Part shown: piece after piece, positions 6,754 to 15,012 of the stretch
Layout: every line of letters begins with the position of its first letter
How positions within the stretch are numbered: position 1 is the first letter of the stretch
Assembly (NCBI GenBank): GCA_024643585.1
Contig: JAHEMP010000016.1
Span: 1 to 18,347 of the forward strand
From: Crocinitomicaceae bacterium
Lineage (GTDB): Bacteria; Bacteroidota; Bacteroidia; Flavobacteriales_D; Crocinitomicaceae
Reading direction: 5' to 3'
Length of the DNA: 18,347 nucleotides
Program-made: the position numbers and the translations under genes
The notes under the pieces: model-generated
What the model saw: the letters and a program-made list of their open reading frames with translations, nothing else
Databases searched by the model: none
What the model was told of the DNA's origin: nothing

Positions 6754-7113
6754 ATGTTATATACAGAAATTGGGCCAGAAAGGTTACGTTCATTGGTAAG
6801 TACCTTTTACAATGAGGTATTTTCTAATGATATATTAAAACCCTTATTTGCAAATAGTGATAGGGGTGAAGTCGAAATAAAACAATTTCAATTTCTAACC
6901 CAGTTTTTAGGCGGGCCTGCATTGTACACAGAGCAACACGGACAACCTAAAATGAGAATGCGACATTTCCCGCATGCCATCACACAAACAGCTAAAAATG
7001 AATGGTTAAAATGTATGCACAAGGCAGTATATAGTTTGGATCTCGAAAAGGATCTGCAGAATAAATTGTTTAGCGTATTTCCGAAATTGGCGGAACACAT
7101 GGTAAACTCATAG
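6754..7113 (+). CDS. Group II truncated haemoglobin (TrHbO-type globin)
   Basis: The 119-residue protein is a short globin of the 2/2 fold. Tyr19 in STFYNEVF fits the B10 distal Tyr. FLGGPALYTEQHGQPKMRMR leads into RHFPHAIT, where His71 is the expected proximal haem ligand. Trp84 in NEWLKCM matches the G8 Trp that marks group II. Such proteins bind O2 tightly and are linked to detoxifying reactive oxygen or nitrogen species, but the physiological role here is unknown. The ATG at 6754 is the only good start. The gene is divergent from the OmpA-domain gene (74 bp apart), and its stop overlaps the end of the opposing DUF4403 gene by 6 bp. Confidence 0.92.
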   Translation: MLYTEIGPERLRSLVSTFYNEVFSNDILKPLFANSDRGEVEIKQFQFLTQFLGGPALYTEQHGQPKMRMRHFPHAITQTAKNEWLKCMHKAVYSLDLEKDLQNKLFSVFPKLAEHMVNS

Positions 7114-8514
7114 TTTTAAAGATAGGTTACCTTCAATATTGACAATTACTCTTAATTCGTTTGCGCCTACTTGCAAGTCGGATAAATTCAAACTCGATAA
7201 ATTCCCAGAAAGGGATACGAATTCGCCTTTTTGATATTCTATCTTCGTGTTCAACTGTTTCTCAATTTCCAATCTACCATTTTCCATTTGTTCAGTTAAG
7301 TCAAACTTCGTGGAATTGCGAAAAGTGTCCGTCAACTTTTTGTCAAACATCCATTTAGCTGATTTCAAAATAGCGTCATGTGTTCGCAAATCAAAAGTCA
7401 AATCAGGGAAACTTATTTCCTTGGTTTTTTGATCAAAGTACGGTGTTCCCAATAGATAAATGGTTCCTTTTTTGCTTCCGGAAAAATCAACTTTAAATAG
7501 AAGTTGCTTTCCAACTGGTCCAAGTGCCTTTAATTCCGAGATTATAATTTTCTTCTTTTTGAATGGGATTACCATCCCACTTATTTCTTGATTGAAAATT
7601 GCATTTAAACTGTCGTATGATAACAAAGTCAACAACGGTAAATTAAAATTTTCTTTGCTTGGAACTTTTGATAATACGGGTAAAGAAGGCTTGCTAATGA
7701 AAATTGAATCGGATGAAAAAATGGGGCTTAATTCCATATTAATATTAATATTGGCTTTTTGCTTTGAGAACGTGATGGGCTCAATTTCAACAGAGCGAGG
7801 CTGAAAATATAGATGACCAATGCCGGGAATGTCAATTGATTCTTGCATGACTTTCCATGCTTGACTTACGGGCGTTAGAAGGTCTACTTTTTCTATTTGG
7901 TCATCAATATCTGACTCCAACGTTTTCAAATACGAGCTCATTTCTTCTTCAATTAATTTAGAAGCATCGTATTTGAAGAATGTCAATTCGCAAGGGTCAA
8001 CTGGTTTTACACTGATTAATTTTGTTTTACTTTTTAATTGGTAATTTGATGCAATGGATATCTCACTCTCAAAGTTGATTTCCAATTTTCGCAAAGGTTC
8101 ACCGACACCGCAGCTTACATAAATTCTTGGGGTGAGACAAAAAGGATCTGATCCGAAAACGGAGGAGCATTGAGCACAATAGTTCGCTCGAATGTTGTAC
8201 TCACCTAGAATTTGATATGACAATTTTTTATTTACACCATTAAAAAGTAAAGGTTTACGAATGAAATAATATTGAAATGAAACACCGTCGCATTGTTCTT
8301 CATTCCCTTTAAATGTTTTAGGCAGGGATTTATCTACCAAATCAAAATAAGGAGATAAGTTTATTTCTAAAGGGATTTTAACTGTGCTAGTGACTTGTGG
8401 GGCGGGTCTGAGTGTTTCGTTTGTTATTAAAGGTTGTTGTGGAACAATACTGCCACATGAAACTAGAAAAAGTTCCATCAAAAAAACGGTAAAAAGAGCA
8501 AAAAATATTCTCAT
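7108..8514 (-). CDS. DUF4403-family lipoprotein of unknown function
   Basis: The 468-residue product begins with a hydrophobic segment ending in LVSC (lipobox Cys20), so it is probably a lipoprotein, although Glu14 within the hydrophobic stretch is unusual. The STVKIPLEINLSPYFDLVDK segment and the following FKGNEEQCDGVSFQYYF, with long alternating beta strands to the C-terminus, resemble DUF4403. That family of periplasmic or outer-membrane-associated proteins has no established activity. Cysteines at 75, 113, 116, 126 and 135, including a CAQC, could form disulfides in the periplasm. The next gene to the right (+ strand) encodes a thioredoxin-fold protein, but any link is speculative. Its stop TGA (7108-7110) lies inside the end of the globin gene. 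Confidence 0.75.
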   Translation of the reverse strand: MRIFFALFTVFLMELFLVSCGSIVPQQPLITNETLRPAPQVTSTVKIPLEINLSPYFDLVDKSLPKTFKGNEEQCDGVSFQYYFIRKPLLFNGVNKKLSYQILGEYNIRANYCAQCSSVFGSDPFCLTPRIYVSCGVGEPLRKLEINFESEISIASNYQLKSKTKLISVKPVDPCELTFFKYDASKLIEEEMSSYLKTLESDIDDQIEKVDLLTPVSQAWKVMQESIDIPGIGHLYFQPRSVEIEPITFSKQKANININMELSPIFSSDSIFISKPSLPVLSKVPSKENFNLPLLTLLSYDSLNAIFNQEISGMVIPFKKKKIIISELKALGPVGKQLLFKVDFSGSKKGTIYLLGTPYFDQKTKEISFPDLTFDLRTHDAILKSAKWMFDKKLTDTFRNSTKFDLTEQMENGRLEIEKQLNTKIEYQKGEFVSLSGNLSSLNLSDLQVGANELRVIVNIEGNLSLKL

Positions 8515-8519
8515 GTTTA

Positions 8520-8527
8520 CAAAGTTA
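8520..8527 (-). promoter_or_regulatory. Possible -7 box for the DUF4403 gene
   Basis: On the minus strand TAACTTTG is a perfect TAnnTTTG match, ending only 5 bases before the ATG at 8514. If used, transcription would begin at or next to the start codon and the mRNA would be leaderless. There is no TTG at the expected -33 distance, so the call is tentative. Confidence 0.35.
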
Positions 8528-8643
8528 ATTATTCCAGTTTTGTGATGGTGTATTCATTACTTCTGAAAGTACTTTTTATTTGTGGTTTTCGAATACTTAG
8601 TGCGTATAATACTTAATTTAGAGGACGGAAATACTATTAAAAA

Positions 8644-9240
8644 ATGGAAGATTTATTTTTGAATTTGGGAATGTCTCATACAATTTCGAAAACAATACCC
8701 TACTTACTTTCTATCTTGGTGGGTCTATATTTGGCAAGAATAATATTTAAATCTCAAAGGGTGAAAAATAAAATTGCAAAATTAATTGTGGCAATTTTGG
8801 CGTTCATAGTCCCATTTGGAATCTATTTCGCATTTAATCCAATTTATGAAGGGGATTTTAGTGAAGATGGTAAAGAAATAAAAATTAGAAATGCAACAAC
8901 TACCTCCGTGAAAAATGGATTATTGGTACTTACCATTCCCGGATGTCCCTATTGTTTTGAAAGTATATCTTCTCTCAAACAAATGAAAAATAGAAATCCT
9001 GAATTGAACATTATTTTCGCAGTCACTGGTTCGAAGGATACATTGGTTTTAAAAGATTATCGCAAAGAAGTTGGAGGTGTATTTCCTGTGCAGTTACTCC
9101 CAAATTCTATTGCTTTGTCCTCTGAAATAGGATCAAAATTTCCAGCCTTTATAATGGTGAAAAATGGTTCTGCAATTTATAGTTGGAGCAATGATCAATT
9201 TGGGGTTCGTGCAAAAGATCGAGTAGAAAATTGGAATTAG
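8644..9240 (+). CDS. Membrane-anchored thioredoxin-fold protein with CPYC motif
   Basis: The 198-residue protein has two predicted membrane helices (about residues 17-34 and 46-64) joined by a Lys/Arg-rich loop, then a thioredoxin-like domain (about 90-198). The domain contains LTIPGCPYCFES with a CPYC active site at 101-104, the sequence typical of glutaredoxins, and a likely cis-Pro in KFPAF (Pro167). By the positive-inside rule the short basic loop should be cytoplasmic, placing both the N-terminus and the redox domain on the periplasmic side. A thiol-disulfide oxidoreductase role is inferred. It has no close match to a named family that I recognise. The ATG at 8644 follows an A-rich stretch. 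Its stop overlaps the opposing gene by 4 bp. Confidence 0.75.
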   Translation: MEDLFLNLGMSHTISKTIPYLLSILVGLYLARIIFKSQRVKNKIAKLIVAILAFIVPFGIYFAFNPIYEGDFSEDGKEIKIRNATTTSVKNGLLVLTIPGCPYCFESISSLKQMKNRNPELNIIFAVTGSKDTLVLKDYRKEVGGVFPVQLLPNSIALSSEIGSKFPAFIMVKNGSAIYSWSNDQFGVRAKDRVENWN

Positions 9241-9767
9241 TTTGTTTTAGCTAGAGTTGAATATTGAATAGTATAGATTAAAGAACTGTTGACATTGAAA
9301 ACCTCGTCGTTTTCCGTCGCACTGCTTTTTGTACCCCCCTCAATTTTACTACATACAATTTCAAAATAGAGTTGCTTGCCTTTTTTTTCTAATCTAGTCT
9401 GATAATAGTTTTCTTGAACTTCGTAATGGGAAAGGAGCGTTTCATGTAACATTATTTCATCGATTAAAATTCCGTTTTGTTCATCCAGAAAATAATGTTC
9501 TCCATCGGAAAATTCAGGGTTCAAAACTAATTTATAGTCTTTTACCATATCGCCATATTTGGTGCTCGAATAAGTGAATTTTTGGGTCCAAGCTTTACCT
9601 TCTTCGAGAGTTATAATGTCGAGTGAAAGAAATAGAGAATCTTTTTTGGAATTAGGAAATTCCAAATACATTTTTCCTTCGTAATGACCCACCCAGGTGT
9701 CCATAACATTCTCTTGACAAAATGATAAAAAGCTAGTGAAACTAAGGCAGAAAAATAGATATTTCAT
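9237..9767 (-). CDS. Exported protein of unknown function
   Basis: The 176-residue product starts with a hydrophobic signal sequence (residues 1-17, ending SFLSFC before QEN). The Cys17 context has Phe at -1, which does not fit a lipobox well, so type I cleavage is more likely than lipidation. The mature part begins with DTWVGHYEGKMYLEFP and alternates charged and hydrophobic residues, as expected for an all-beta, lipocalin-like barrel. I recognise no family and assign no function. The gene starts just 7 bp after the stem of the isocitrate dehydrogenase terminator, leaving little room for its own promoter. Its stop overlaps the stop of the thioredoxin-fold gene on the other strand by 4 bp. 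Confidence 0.6.
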   Translation of the reverse strand: MKYLFFCLSFTSFLSFCQENVMDTWVGHYEGKMYLEFPNSKKDSLFLSLDIITLEEGKAWTQKFTYSSTKYGDMVKDYKLVLNPEFSDGEHYFLDEQNGILIDEIMLHETLLSHYEVQENYYQTRLEKKGKQLYFEIVCSKIEGGTKSSATENDEVFNVNSSLIYTIQYSTLAKTN

Positions 9768-9773
9768 AAGAAT

Positions 9774-9805
9774 AAAAAAGCTCCGAGTAAAATTCCCCGG
9801 AGCTT
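9774..9805 (-). terminator. Rho-independent terminator after isocitrate dehydrogenase
   Basis: On the minus strand AAGCTCCG (9805-9798) and CGGAGCTT (9785-9778) form an 8-bp stem around a 12-base loop, followed by six T (9779-9774). It lies 22 bp after the icd stop at 9828. The T run ends 7 bp before the ATG of the next minus-strand gene. Confidence 0.85.
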
Positions 9806-9827
9806 AAAAATATTGTTTTTTTATTAA

Positions 9828-12062
9828 TTAAATTCTATTTGTTAATTCTTGAAGGACATGGTTCAATGTTGAACTCGGACGCATAGCAGCAGCAGCCAAT
9901 TCATCGTTTGGATGATAATAACCGCCAATGTTCATCGCTTTTCCTTGAACTTCATTAAGTTCTTTAACAATTGTTTTTTCATTAGCTTCCAATTCTTTCG
10001 CAACTTGCTCAAATTGTGCTTTCAATTCCATATCGTTTGTTTGTGCGGCCAAGGCCTCAGCCCAATACATCGCTAAATAAAAGTGACTTCCTCTATTGTC
10101 CAATTCTCCCGCTTTTCTTGAAGGAGATTTGTCTTCGTCCAGGAAACGACCAGTAGCTTCGTCTAGAGTTGCACCTAAAACGGCAGCCTTTTTATTACCG
10201 GTAGTTTCGCTCAAATGATCAAATGACGCTGCAAGCGCAAGGAATTCTCCTAAACTATCCCAACGTAAATGATTTTCTTGCAAGAACTGTTCAACGTGTT
10301 TTGGAGCAGACCCTCCAGCACCTGTTTCAAACAATCCCCCGCCATTCATCAAAGGAACAATGGACAACATTTTTGCACTCGTTCCCAACTCTAAAATAGG
10401 GAAGAGGTCAGTCAAATAATCACGCAGTACATTTCCAGTTACTGAAATGGTATCTTTTCCGTCTTTCAATCTTTTTAAAGTAGTAACCGTTGCATCGTTT
10501 GGACCTTCAATTGTAATGTCCAAACCATTTGTATAATGATCTTTCAAATATTGATTCACTTTCAAGATCAATTGTGCGTCGTGCGCTCTGTTTTTATCTA
10601 ACCAGAAAATAGCTGGGGTATTGGATAAACGAGCTCGTGTAACGGCTAATTTTACCCAATCCTTAATCGGCGCATCTTTTACTTGGCACATTCTCCAAAT
10701 ATCGCCAGCTTCAACATTATGCGACATTAAAACTGTTCCATTTGCATCAATTACGTTTACCGTACCATTTTCTTTGATTTCAAATGTTTTGTCATGAGAA
10801 CCGTATTCTTCGGCTTTTTGAGCCATCAAACCAACATTTGGAACTGTTCCCATTGTTCTTGGATCGAATGCCCCATTTTGCTTACAGAAATCGATGGTAG
10901 CTTGGTACAAACCTGCGTAAGAACAATCAGGAATAACAGCTTTTGTATCTTGTTGTTTTCCTTCAGCATTCCACATTTGACCAGAAGTACGAATCATTGC
11001 TGGCATAGATGCATCAATGATAATATCGCTTGGCACATGTAGATTTGTAATTCCTTTATCTGAATTTACCATGGCAACTGCAGGAGCATTATTAAAAGCT
11101 TCTTTGATATCTGCTTCCAATGCTGCTTTTTCAGCTGCAGGTAATTCATTCATTTTTTCAATTAAATCGCCAAATCCATTTTTAAAGTCGACACCTAATT
11201 TGTCAAGCGTCGCTTTATTTTTTGTTAGCATATCTTTGAAGAAAACTTCTACTGCATGACCGAAAATAATTGGATCTGAAACTTTCATCATCGTTGCTTT
11301 CATGTGCAACGAAAACAAAATTCCCGAATTCTTCGCATCAGCAACTTGCTCTTCCAAGAAATGAATTAGCGCTTTTTTGCTCATGTATGTCCCATCGATG
11401 ATTTCACCTGAAATCAAAGGGAAACTATCTTTTAAAATTGACTTTTCACCCTTTGTGTTTGTCAATTCAATTTTAATTGATGTTGGTTCAGTAACGGTTA
11501 CCGATTTTTCATTTGCAAAGAAATCACCACCCTTCATGGTCGCAACATGCGTCATTGAATCTTTGGACCATGCGCCCATCGAATGCGGGTTTTTGCGAGC
11601 ATAATTTTTTACTGAAAGTGGAGCTCTTCGATCAGAATTCCCTTCACGAAGTACTGGATTTACAGCACTTCCTTTAATTTTATCGTAACGAGATTTCGAG
11701 TCTTTTTCTTTGTCGTTGGTTGGCTCTTCTGGGTAATTCGGTAAGTTGAATCCTTGGCTTTGTAATTCTTCTATTACCTCTTTCAATTGAGGAACTGAAG
11801 CACTGATGTTTGGCAATTTGATGATATTCGCCTCAGGTGTTTTTGCTAATTCGCCCAACATCGCTAAATCATCTGTCATTCTTTGATTTTCATCCAAATA
11901 ATCAGGGAACGTAGCCAAAACTCGCGCTGCTAATGAAATATCTTTCGTTTCCATTGCTACTCCAGCTGTTCCTGCAAAAGCCTGAACGATAGGTAAAAAA
12001 GATTGTGTTGCCAATGCTGGCGCTTCGTCAGTTTTGGTGTAAATAATTTTGGATGTTGCCAT
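9828..12062 (-). CDS. icd: NADP-dependent isocitrate dehydrogenase, monomeric type
   Basis: The 744-residue protein has the length of the monomeric IDH-II family (about 740), unrelated in size to the common homodimeric Icd. It oxidises isocitrate to 2-oxoglutarate and CO2 in the TCA cycle, making NADPH in the cytosol. The segment GSAVNPVLREGNSDRRAP (residues 131-148) places Ser132, Asn135, Arg139 and Arg145 at the same numbers recalled for isocitrate binding in the Azotobacter vinelandii enzyme. Lys255 (LHMKATMMK) and Asp350 (DIIIDASMPAM) also agree. RTSGQMWNAEGKQQD follows at 358-372. ATG at 12062 gives the usual MATSKIIYT start; an in-frame ATG 21 codons upstream lies on the promoter and is rejected. 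It has its own promoter and terminator. Confidence 0.96.
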   Translation of the reverse strand: MATSKIIYTKTDEAPALATQSFLPIVQAFAGTAGVAMETKDISLAARVLATFPDYLDENQRMTDDLAMLGELAKTPEANIIKLPNISASVPQLKEVIEELQSQGFNLPNYPEEPTNDKEKDSKSRYDKIKGSAVNPVLREGNSDRRAPLSVKNYARKNPHSMGAWSKDSMTHVATMKGGDFFANEKSVTVTEPTSIKIELTNTKGEKSILKDSFPLISGEIIDGTYMSKKALIHFLEEQVADAKNSGILFSLHMKATMMKVSDPIIFGHAVEVFFKDMLTKNKATLDKLGVDFKNGFGDLIEKMNELPAAEKAALEADIKEAFNNAPAVAMVNSDKGITNLHVPSDIIIDASMPAMIRTSGQMWNAEGKQQDTKAVIPDCSYAGLYQATIDFCKQNGAFDPRTMGTVPNVGLMAQKAEEYGSHDKTFEIKENGTVNVIDANGTVLMSHNVEAGDIWRMCQVKDAPIKDWVKLAVTRARLSNTPAIFWLDKNRAHDAQLILKVNQYLKDHYTNGLDITIEGPNDATVTTLKRLKDGKDTISVTGNVLRDYLTDLFPILELGTSAKMLSIVPLMNGGGLFETGAGGSAPKHVEQFLQENHLRWDSLGEFLALAASFDHLSETTGNKKAAVLGATLDEATGRFLDEDKSPSRKAGELDNRGSHFYLAMYWAEALAAQTNDMELKAQFEQVAKELEANEKTIVKELNEVQGKAMNIGGYYHPNDELAAAAMRPSSTLNHVLQELTNRI

Positions 12063-12094
12063 TGTACTCTTCGTTTTTTTGATTTTTAGCTCCG

Positions 12095-12125
12095 CGAAAT
12101 TAAGCATTTGAGAAGGATTTATCAA
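12095..12125 (-). promoter_or_regulatory. icd: Bacteroidota-type promoter for isocitrate dehydrogenase
   Basis: On the minus strand TTTG (TTG at 12125-12123) is followed after 20 bp by TAATTTCG (12102-12095), which matches TAnnTTTG except for one base. The spacing is exactly as expected. Transcription should start near 12089, giving a leader of about 27 bases before the ATG at 12062. This supports the shorter start. Confidence 0.7.
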
Positions 12126-12146
12126 ATGAGAATTACAATGAAAAGG

Positions 12147-12722
12147 CTAATAGTTCTTAATAAATTTCAACATTTTTTCAATTGCACGAGCGCGGTGACT
12201 GATTTTGTTCTTTTCCCCTAATTCCATTTCAGCAAAACTACTATCCGATTCGTCTGGCTGAAAAATTGGATCGTAACCAAAACCTTTGTTGCCTTTTCTT
12301 TCTTTCAAGATTTTTCCTTTCACAATTCCTTCGAATTGGTAATATTCACCTTCCCAGAATAGTGAAATGATGGTTTTGAATTGAGCATTGCGATTTTCAA
12401 GGCCTTCAAGGTTTTTCAGCAATAAATTCATATTTGCTTCGCTGTTTTTGTCCTCGCCGGCATAGCGAGCGGAATAAACGCCAGGTTCACCGTTCAAAGA
12501 TTCTACCTCCAATCCCGTATCATCAGCGAAACAGTTTTCGTCAAATTTCTTGGCGACAAATTCTGATTTAATGCGGGCATTTTCCTCCAATGTCGACCCT
12601 GTTTCGGGAATTTCATCGTGATAATCGAGTTCACTTAAAGTTGTCAACTCAACGCTGAAAGGCAATTGAGAGGCAATTTCCATTGCTTTGTTCTGATTGT
12701 GAGTGGCAAATATTAAAGTCAT
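12147..12722 (-). CDS. rdgB: Non-canonical purine NTP pyrophosphatase (RdgB/HAM1 family)
   Basis: The 191-residue protein is a full-length RdgB/HAM1 enzyme that hydrolyses dITP, ITP and XTP to monophosphates and pyrophosphate, keeping deaminated purines out of nucleic acids. Visible signatures are FATHNQNKAMEI (residues 5-16) for triphosphate binding, ETGSTLEENA, the catalytic ADDTGLEVESLNGEPGVYSARYAG, GNKGFGYDPIF for base recognition, and KNKISHRARAI near the C-terminus. Its ATG at 12722 overlaps the stop of the upstream glycosyltransferase gene in an ATGA, so translation is likely coupled. The position as last gene of a polysaccharide operon is odd for a housekeeping enzyme. Supply through read-through or an internal promoter is not excluded. 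Confidence 0.95.
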   Translation of the reverse strand: MTLIFATHNQNKAMEIASQLPFSVELTTLSELDYHDEIPETGSTLEENARIKSEFVAKKFDENCFADDTGLEVESLNGEPGVYSARYAGEDKNSEANMNLLLKNLEGLENRNAQFKTIISLFWEGEYYQFEGIVKGKILKERKGNKGFGYDPIFQPDESDSSFAEMELGEKNKISHRARAIEKMLKFIKNY

Positions 12723-13789
12723 TTTTTTTCAAAGAGTTGTCTGTAAATACTGATTTGAGATAAAACGGAATAGGCTTCAACAATACGTTGCCTGCCATTC
12801 ATCGCAATTTGTTTTCGTTTGCTTTCATTGCTTAGGAGTGCGTCAAGAATGTTGTACCAATCTTCTTCTGTTTTCGCGAAATAACCGTTTTCATTGTCTT
12901 TCACGATGGAAAGATTAACACCAACTGGGGACAAAACAGTTGGGATTGCACAAGCCATATACTGCAATCCTTTGAAGCCACATTTAGCAGCCGACCATCT
13001 GTCTTCTTTCAAAGGCATCACACCAATTTGAATTTGTGCTAAGTCTTCAATTTCGGTTTCTTTTTTCCACGTCACAAATTCCAAATTTGGTAAATCCCAA
13101 TCAGGTTTAAGGTTCGAAATTAAACGAAATGTATATTCGTGCTTTTCATTTAGTTTTTTTAAAACCGGAAGCAATTCATCCAAATAATGCATTGTGGTAT
13201 GCGTTCCTGTCCAACCTATTCGTATAGGCTTTTGATCAGGATTAGAAATGATATTGTGAAGGTTTTCGGTATCGATGGTCGTTGGGAGCACCGTTACATT
13301 TTTGTTGAATTTTGATGCATAACTTGCCAAAAATCGATTTCCAGCCGTAACTTGTCCTGCCCATCGTATTACAAAAGGAACTTTCCAATAGGCTTTAAGT
13401 CTCTGATATTTAGCATTTGTTTCACTGAAATTTGGAATCCAGATGGCATCATCGAAGTCGTAAATGTATTTTTTGCGGAGCACTTTTGAAAGTATCCATT
13501 CGATGATTGGCGGTCCGATTTGCGTTGCTTCTCGATGAATAAATATGTGATCGGCTTTGGCTAGTTTAGGAAGTAACCGAAATCTTTTTGCAAAACTTCC
13601 CAACATTTTCCGTGCTTTGAATCCAAATTGACCTGGTACGTATAATTTTTTCCAAGTTTCTTCATCTATAAACGGATGAATTTCTACCAGGAAGTTTTCT
13701 TCCAAAATCGAAATATATTGCTCGAATCGAAAACGTTGAGAAGGCGCTGATCCGACCGGGTAGGGAACAAGAAAGATTATTTTTTCCAT
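12719..13789 (-). CDS. GT-B glycosyltransferase (family 4-like)
   Basis: The 356-residue protein has the two Rossmann-like halves of GT-B enzymes. The N-terminal half starts IIFLVPYPVGSAPSQRFRFE and includes YIYDFDDAIW (108-117). The C-terminal half starts at RIGWTGTHTTMHYLDEL (190-206). The donor-binding region at 269-290 (KCGFKGLQYMACAIPTVLSP) corresponds to the EX7E region of GT4 enzymes, but Lys and Leu/Gln stand where the Glu residues usually are. It should act at the cytoplasmic face, transferring a sugar from a nucleotide donor to a lipid-linked glycan; donor and acceptor are unknown. Its start overlaps the end of the preceding glycosyltransferase by 13 bp, and its stop overlaps rdgB by 4 bp. 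Confidence 0.85.
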   Translation of the reverse strand: MEKIIFLVPYPVGSAPSQRFRFEQYISILEENFLVEIHPFIDEETWKKLYVPGQFGFKARKMLGSFAKRFRLLPKLAKADHIFIHREATQIGPPIIEWILSKVLRKKYIYDFDDAIWIPNFSETNAKYQRLKAYWKVPFVIRWAGQVTAGNRFLASYASKFNKNVTVLPTTIDTENLHNIISNPDQKPIRIGWTGTHTTMHYLDELLPVLKKLNEKHEYTFRLISNLKPDWDLPNLEFVTWKKETEIEDLAQIQIGVMPLKEDRWSAAKCGFKGLQYMACAIPTVLSPVGVNLSIVKDNENGYFAKTEEDWYNILDALLSNESKRKQIAMNGRQRIVEAYSVLSQISIYRQLFEKK

Positions 13790-15012
13790 AATCGATGATA
13801 AAGGTCGGAATAGATTTCGATTCCTTTTTTAATGTCGAAATAATCTTTTGCACCATCTCGAATGGATATAGGGTCGTAATCCTGTTTTCGTATTTCAATT
13901 TTCGCAAAATTCTCTTCAGAAAGTTCGTTTATAACTTGTCCAGAAAGATATTTGTTTAATATTCTGTCGGAATCACCAATACCAGAATTGCAAAGCAAAG
14001 GAATTCCCATTCCCATAATTTCTCCTTGTTTTACTGGTGAAGAGGCTTGTTTAGAAAAACTCGGTAAGATGAAGAAAATAGAAAAGTCAAAAATGGATAT
14101 GTGCAAAGGCATTTGTTCTCGAGTACAGGAAACGATTCTTAAATTTTGTCGGTTAATTCCTTTGGATTCTGCTTTTTGAAAGATGAATTCTGGATTTTCG
14201 TTTGTTACAAACAGAAAAATTGCTGATGGATTTTTAAGTAAAAAGGATTTGAAGAAATCAAGCATTTCGGATAACATGTACCAAGTTCCAATGGATCCTA
14301 CATATCCCAAAATGTAATTTTCCGTCTTAATTTTTAGCTCAGATTTAAGCTTATCTTGATCTTTTACTAGAATTTTTGAGGGGTCGAAAAATTCCAAATC
14401 TGTACAACACGGAATAACGTCAATATGAACTTTGTTTTTTTGCCATGAGGGCCAAGTTTGAATTACGTTTTTACCTTTTTCAGTTAATGATACAATTCCA
14501 TCAGCTTGCGAAATAAATTTTACTTCTTGCTTCTTAAAGAAGTTGTAAGTCCGCTTGAAAATAGGGTTCCTTAAATTCCAAATATTCCCTTCAATTCGCT
14601 CCTCGGCCCAAAATCCGCGCATATCAAACAAGAATTTCGTTCCCAATTTGTTTTTCATTTTCAAGCCAACAATTGCCGAAAGATAACTGCGGCAGTGTAC
14701 GATGCTGAATTTGTTGAATTTACTCAAACGAAAAGCAAGTCGTTTCATCCGATGGATGTCATACAAAGTAGAAAGTAATGGCGGACTTTTGGTGTATGAT
14801 TTAGGGTGCCAAATAATGTTGTTCGTATCGCAAATGGTTTGAATATCAAGTTTGTATTTCGTAAAACGTTCTTGTTTTTCAAAACTTATTATGTGAAATT
14901 GGATTTTATCTTTTTTCGCTAATTCGATTAGATAAGGTAAAACCTGAGACTGGCCAAGAGCATCAGTCATTCCGTCGTACGAGAGATATAGCACTTTATT
15001 TACTTCATCCAT
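13777..15012 (-). CDS. GT-B glycosyltransferase (family 4, GT4-like)
   Basis: The product is 411 residues when read from ATG at 15012, which gives VLYLSYDGMTDALGQSQVLP near the N-terminus, a typical donor-side opening of this GT4 group. In-frame codons reach up to 15048 but are buried in asnB. The C-terminal half carries GYVGSIGTWYMLSEMLDFF and KQGEIMGMGIPLLCNSGIGD (328-347), the equivalent of the GT4 donor-binding EX7E region. It is predicted to be cytoplasmic or peripheral to the inner membrane, adding a sugar to a surface polysaccharide repeat unit; specificity is unknown. It overlaps asnB by 13 bp upstream and the next glycosyltransferase by 13 bp downstream, indicating one co-translated operon. 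Confidence 0.85.
   Translation of the reverse strand: MDEVNKVLYLSYDGMTDALGQSQVLPYLIELAKKDKIQFHIISFEKQERFTKYKLDIQTICDTNNIIWHPKSYTKSPPLLSTLYDIHRMKRLAFRLSKFNKFSIVHCRSYLSAIVGLKMKNKLGTKFLFDMRGFWAEERIEGNIWNLRNPIFKRTYNFFKKQEVKFISQADGIVSLTEKGKNVIQTWPSWQKNKVHIDVIPCCTDLEFFDPSKILVKDQDKLKSELKIKTENYILGYVGSIGTWYMLSEMLDFFKSFLLKNPSAIFLFVTNENPEFIFQKAESKGINRQNLRIVSCTREQMPLHISIFDFSIFFILPSFSKQASSPVKQGEIMGMGIPLLCNSGIGDSDRILNKYLSGQVINELSEENFAKIEIRKQDYDPISIRDGAKDYFDIKKGIEIYSDLYHRLWKK

Noticed and set aside
8579..8610. A TTTG and TATAAT pair upstream of the thioredoxin-fold gene
   Set aside because: The TATAAT box is not the Bacteroidota -7 form and the spacing is unconvincing; AT-rich DNA gives such matches often.
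12063..12125. An in-frame upstream extension of isocitrate dehydrogenase by 21 codons
   Set aside because: It overlaps a well-matched promoter, and the ATG at 12062 gives the usual family start and the family residue numbering.
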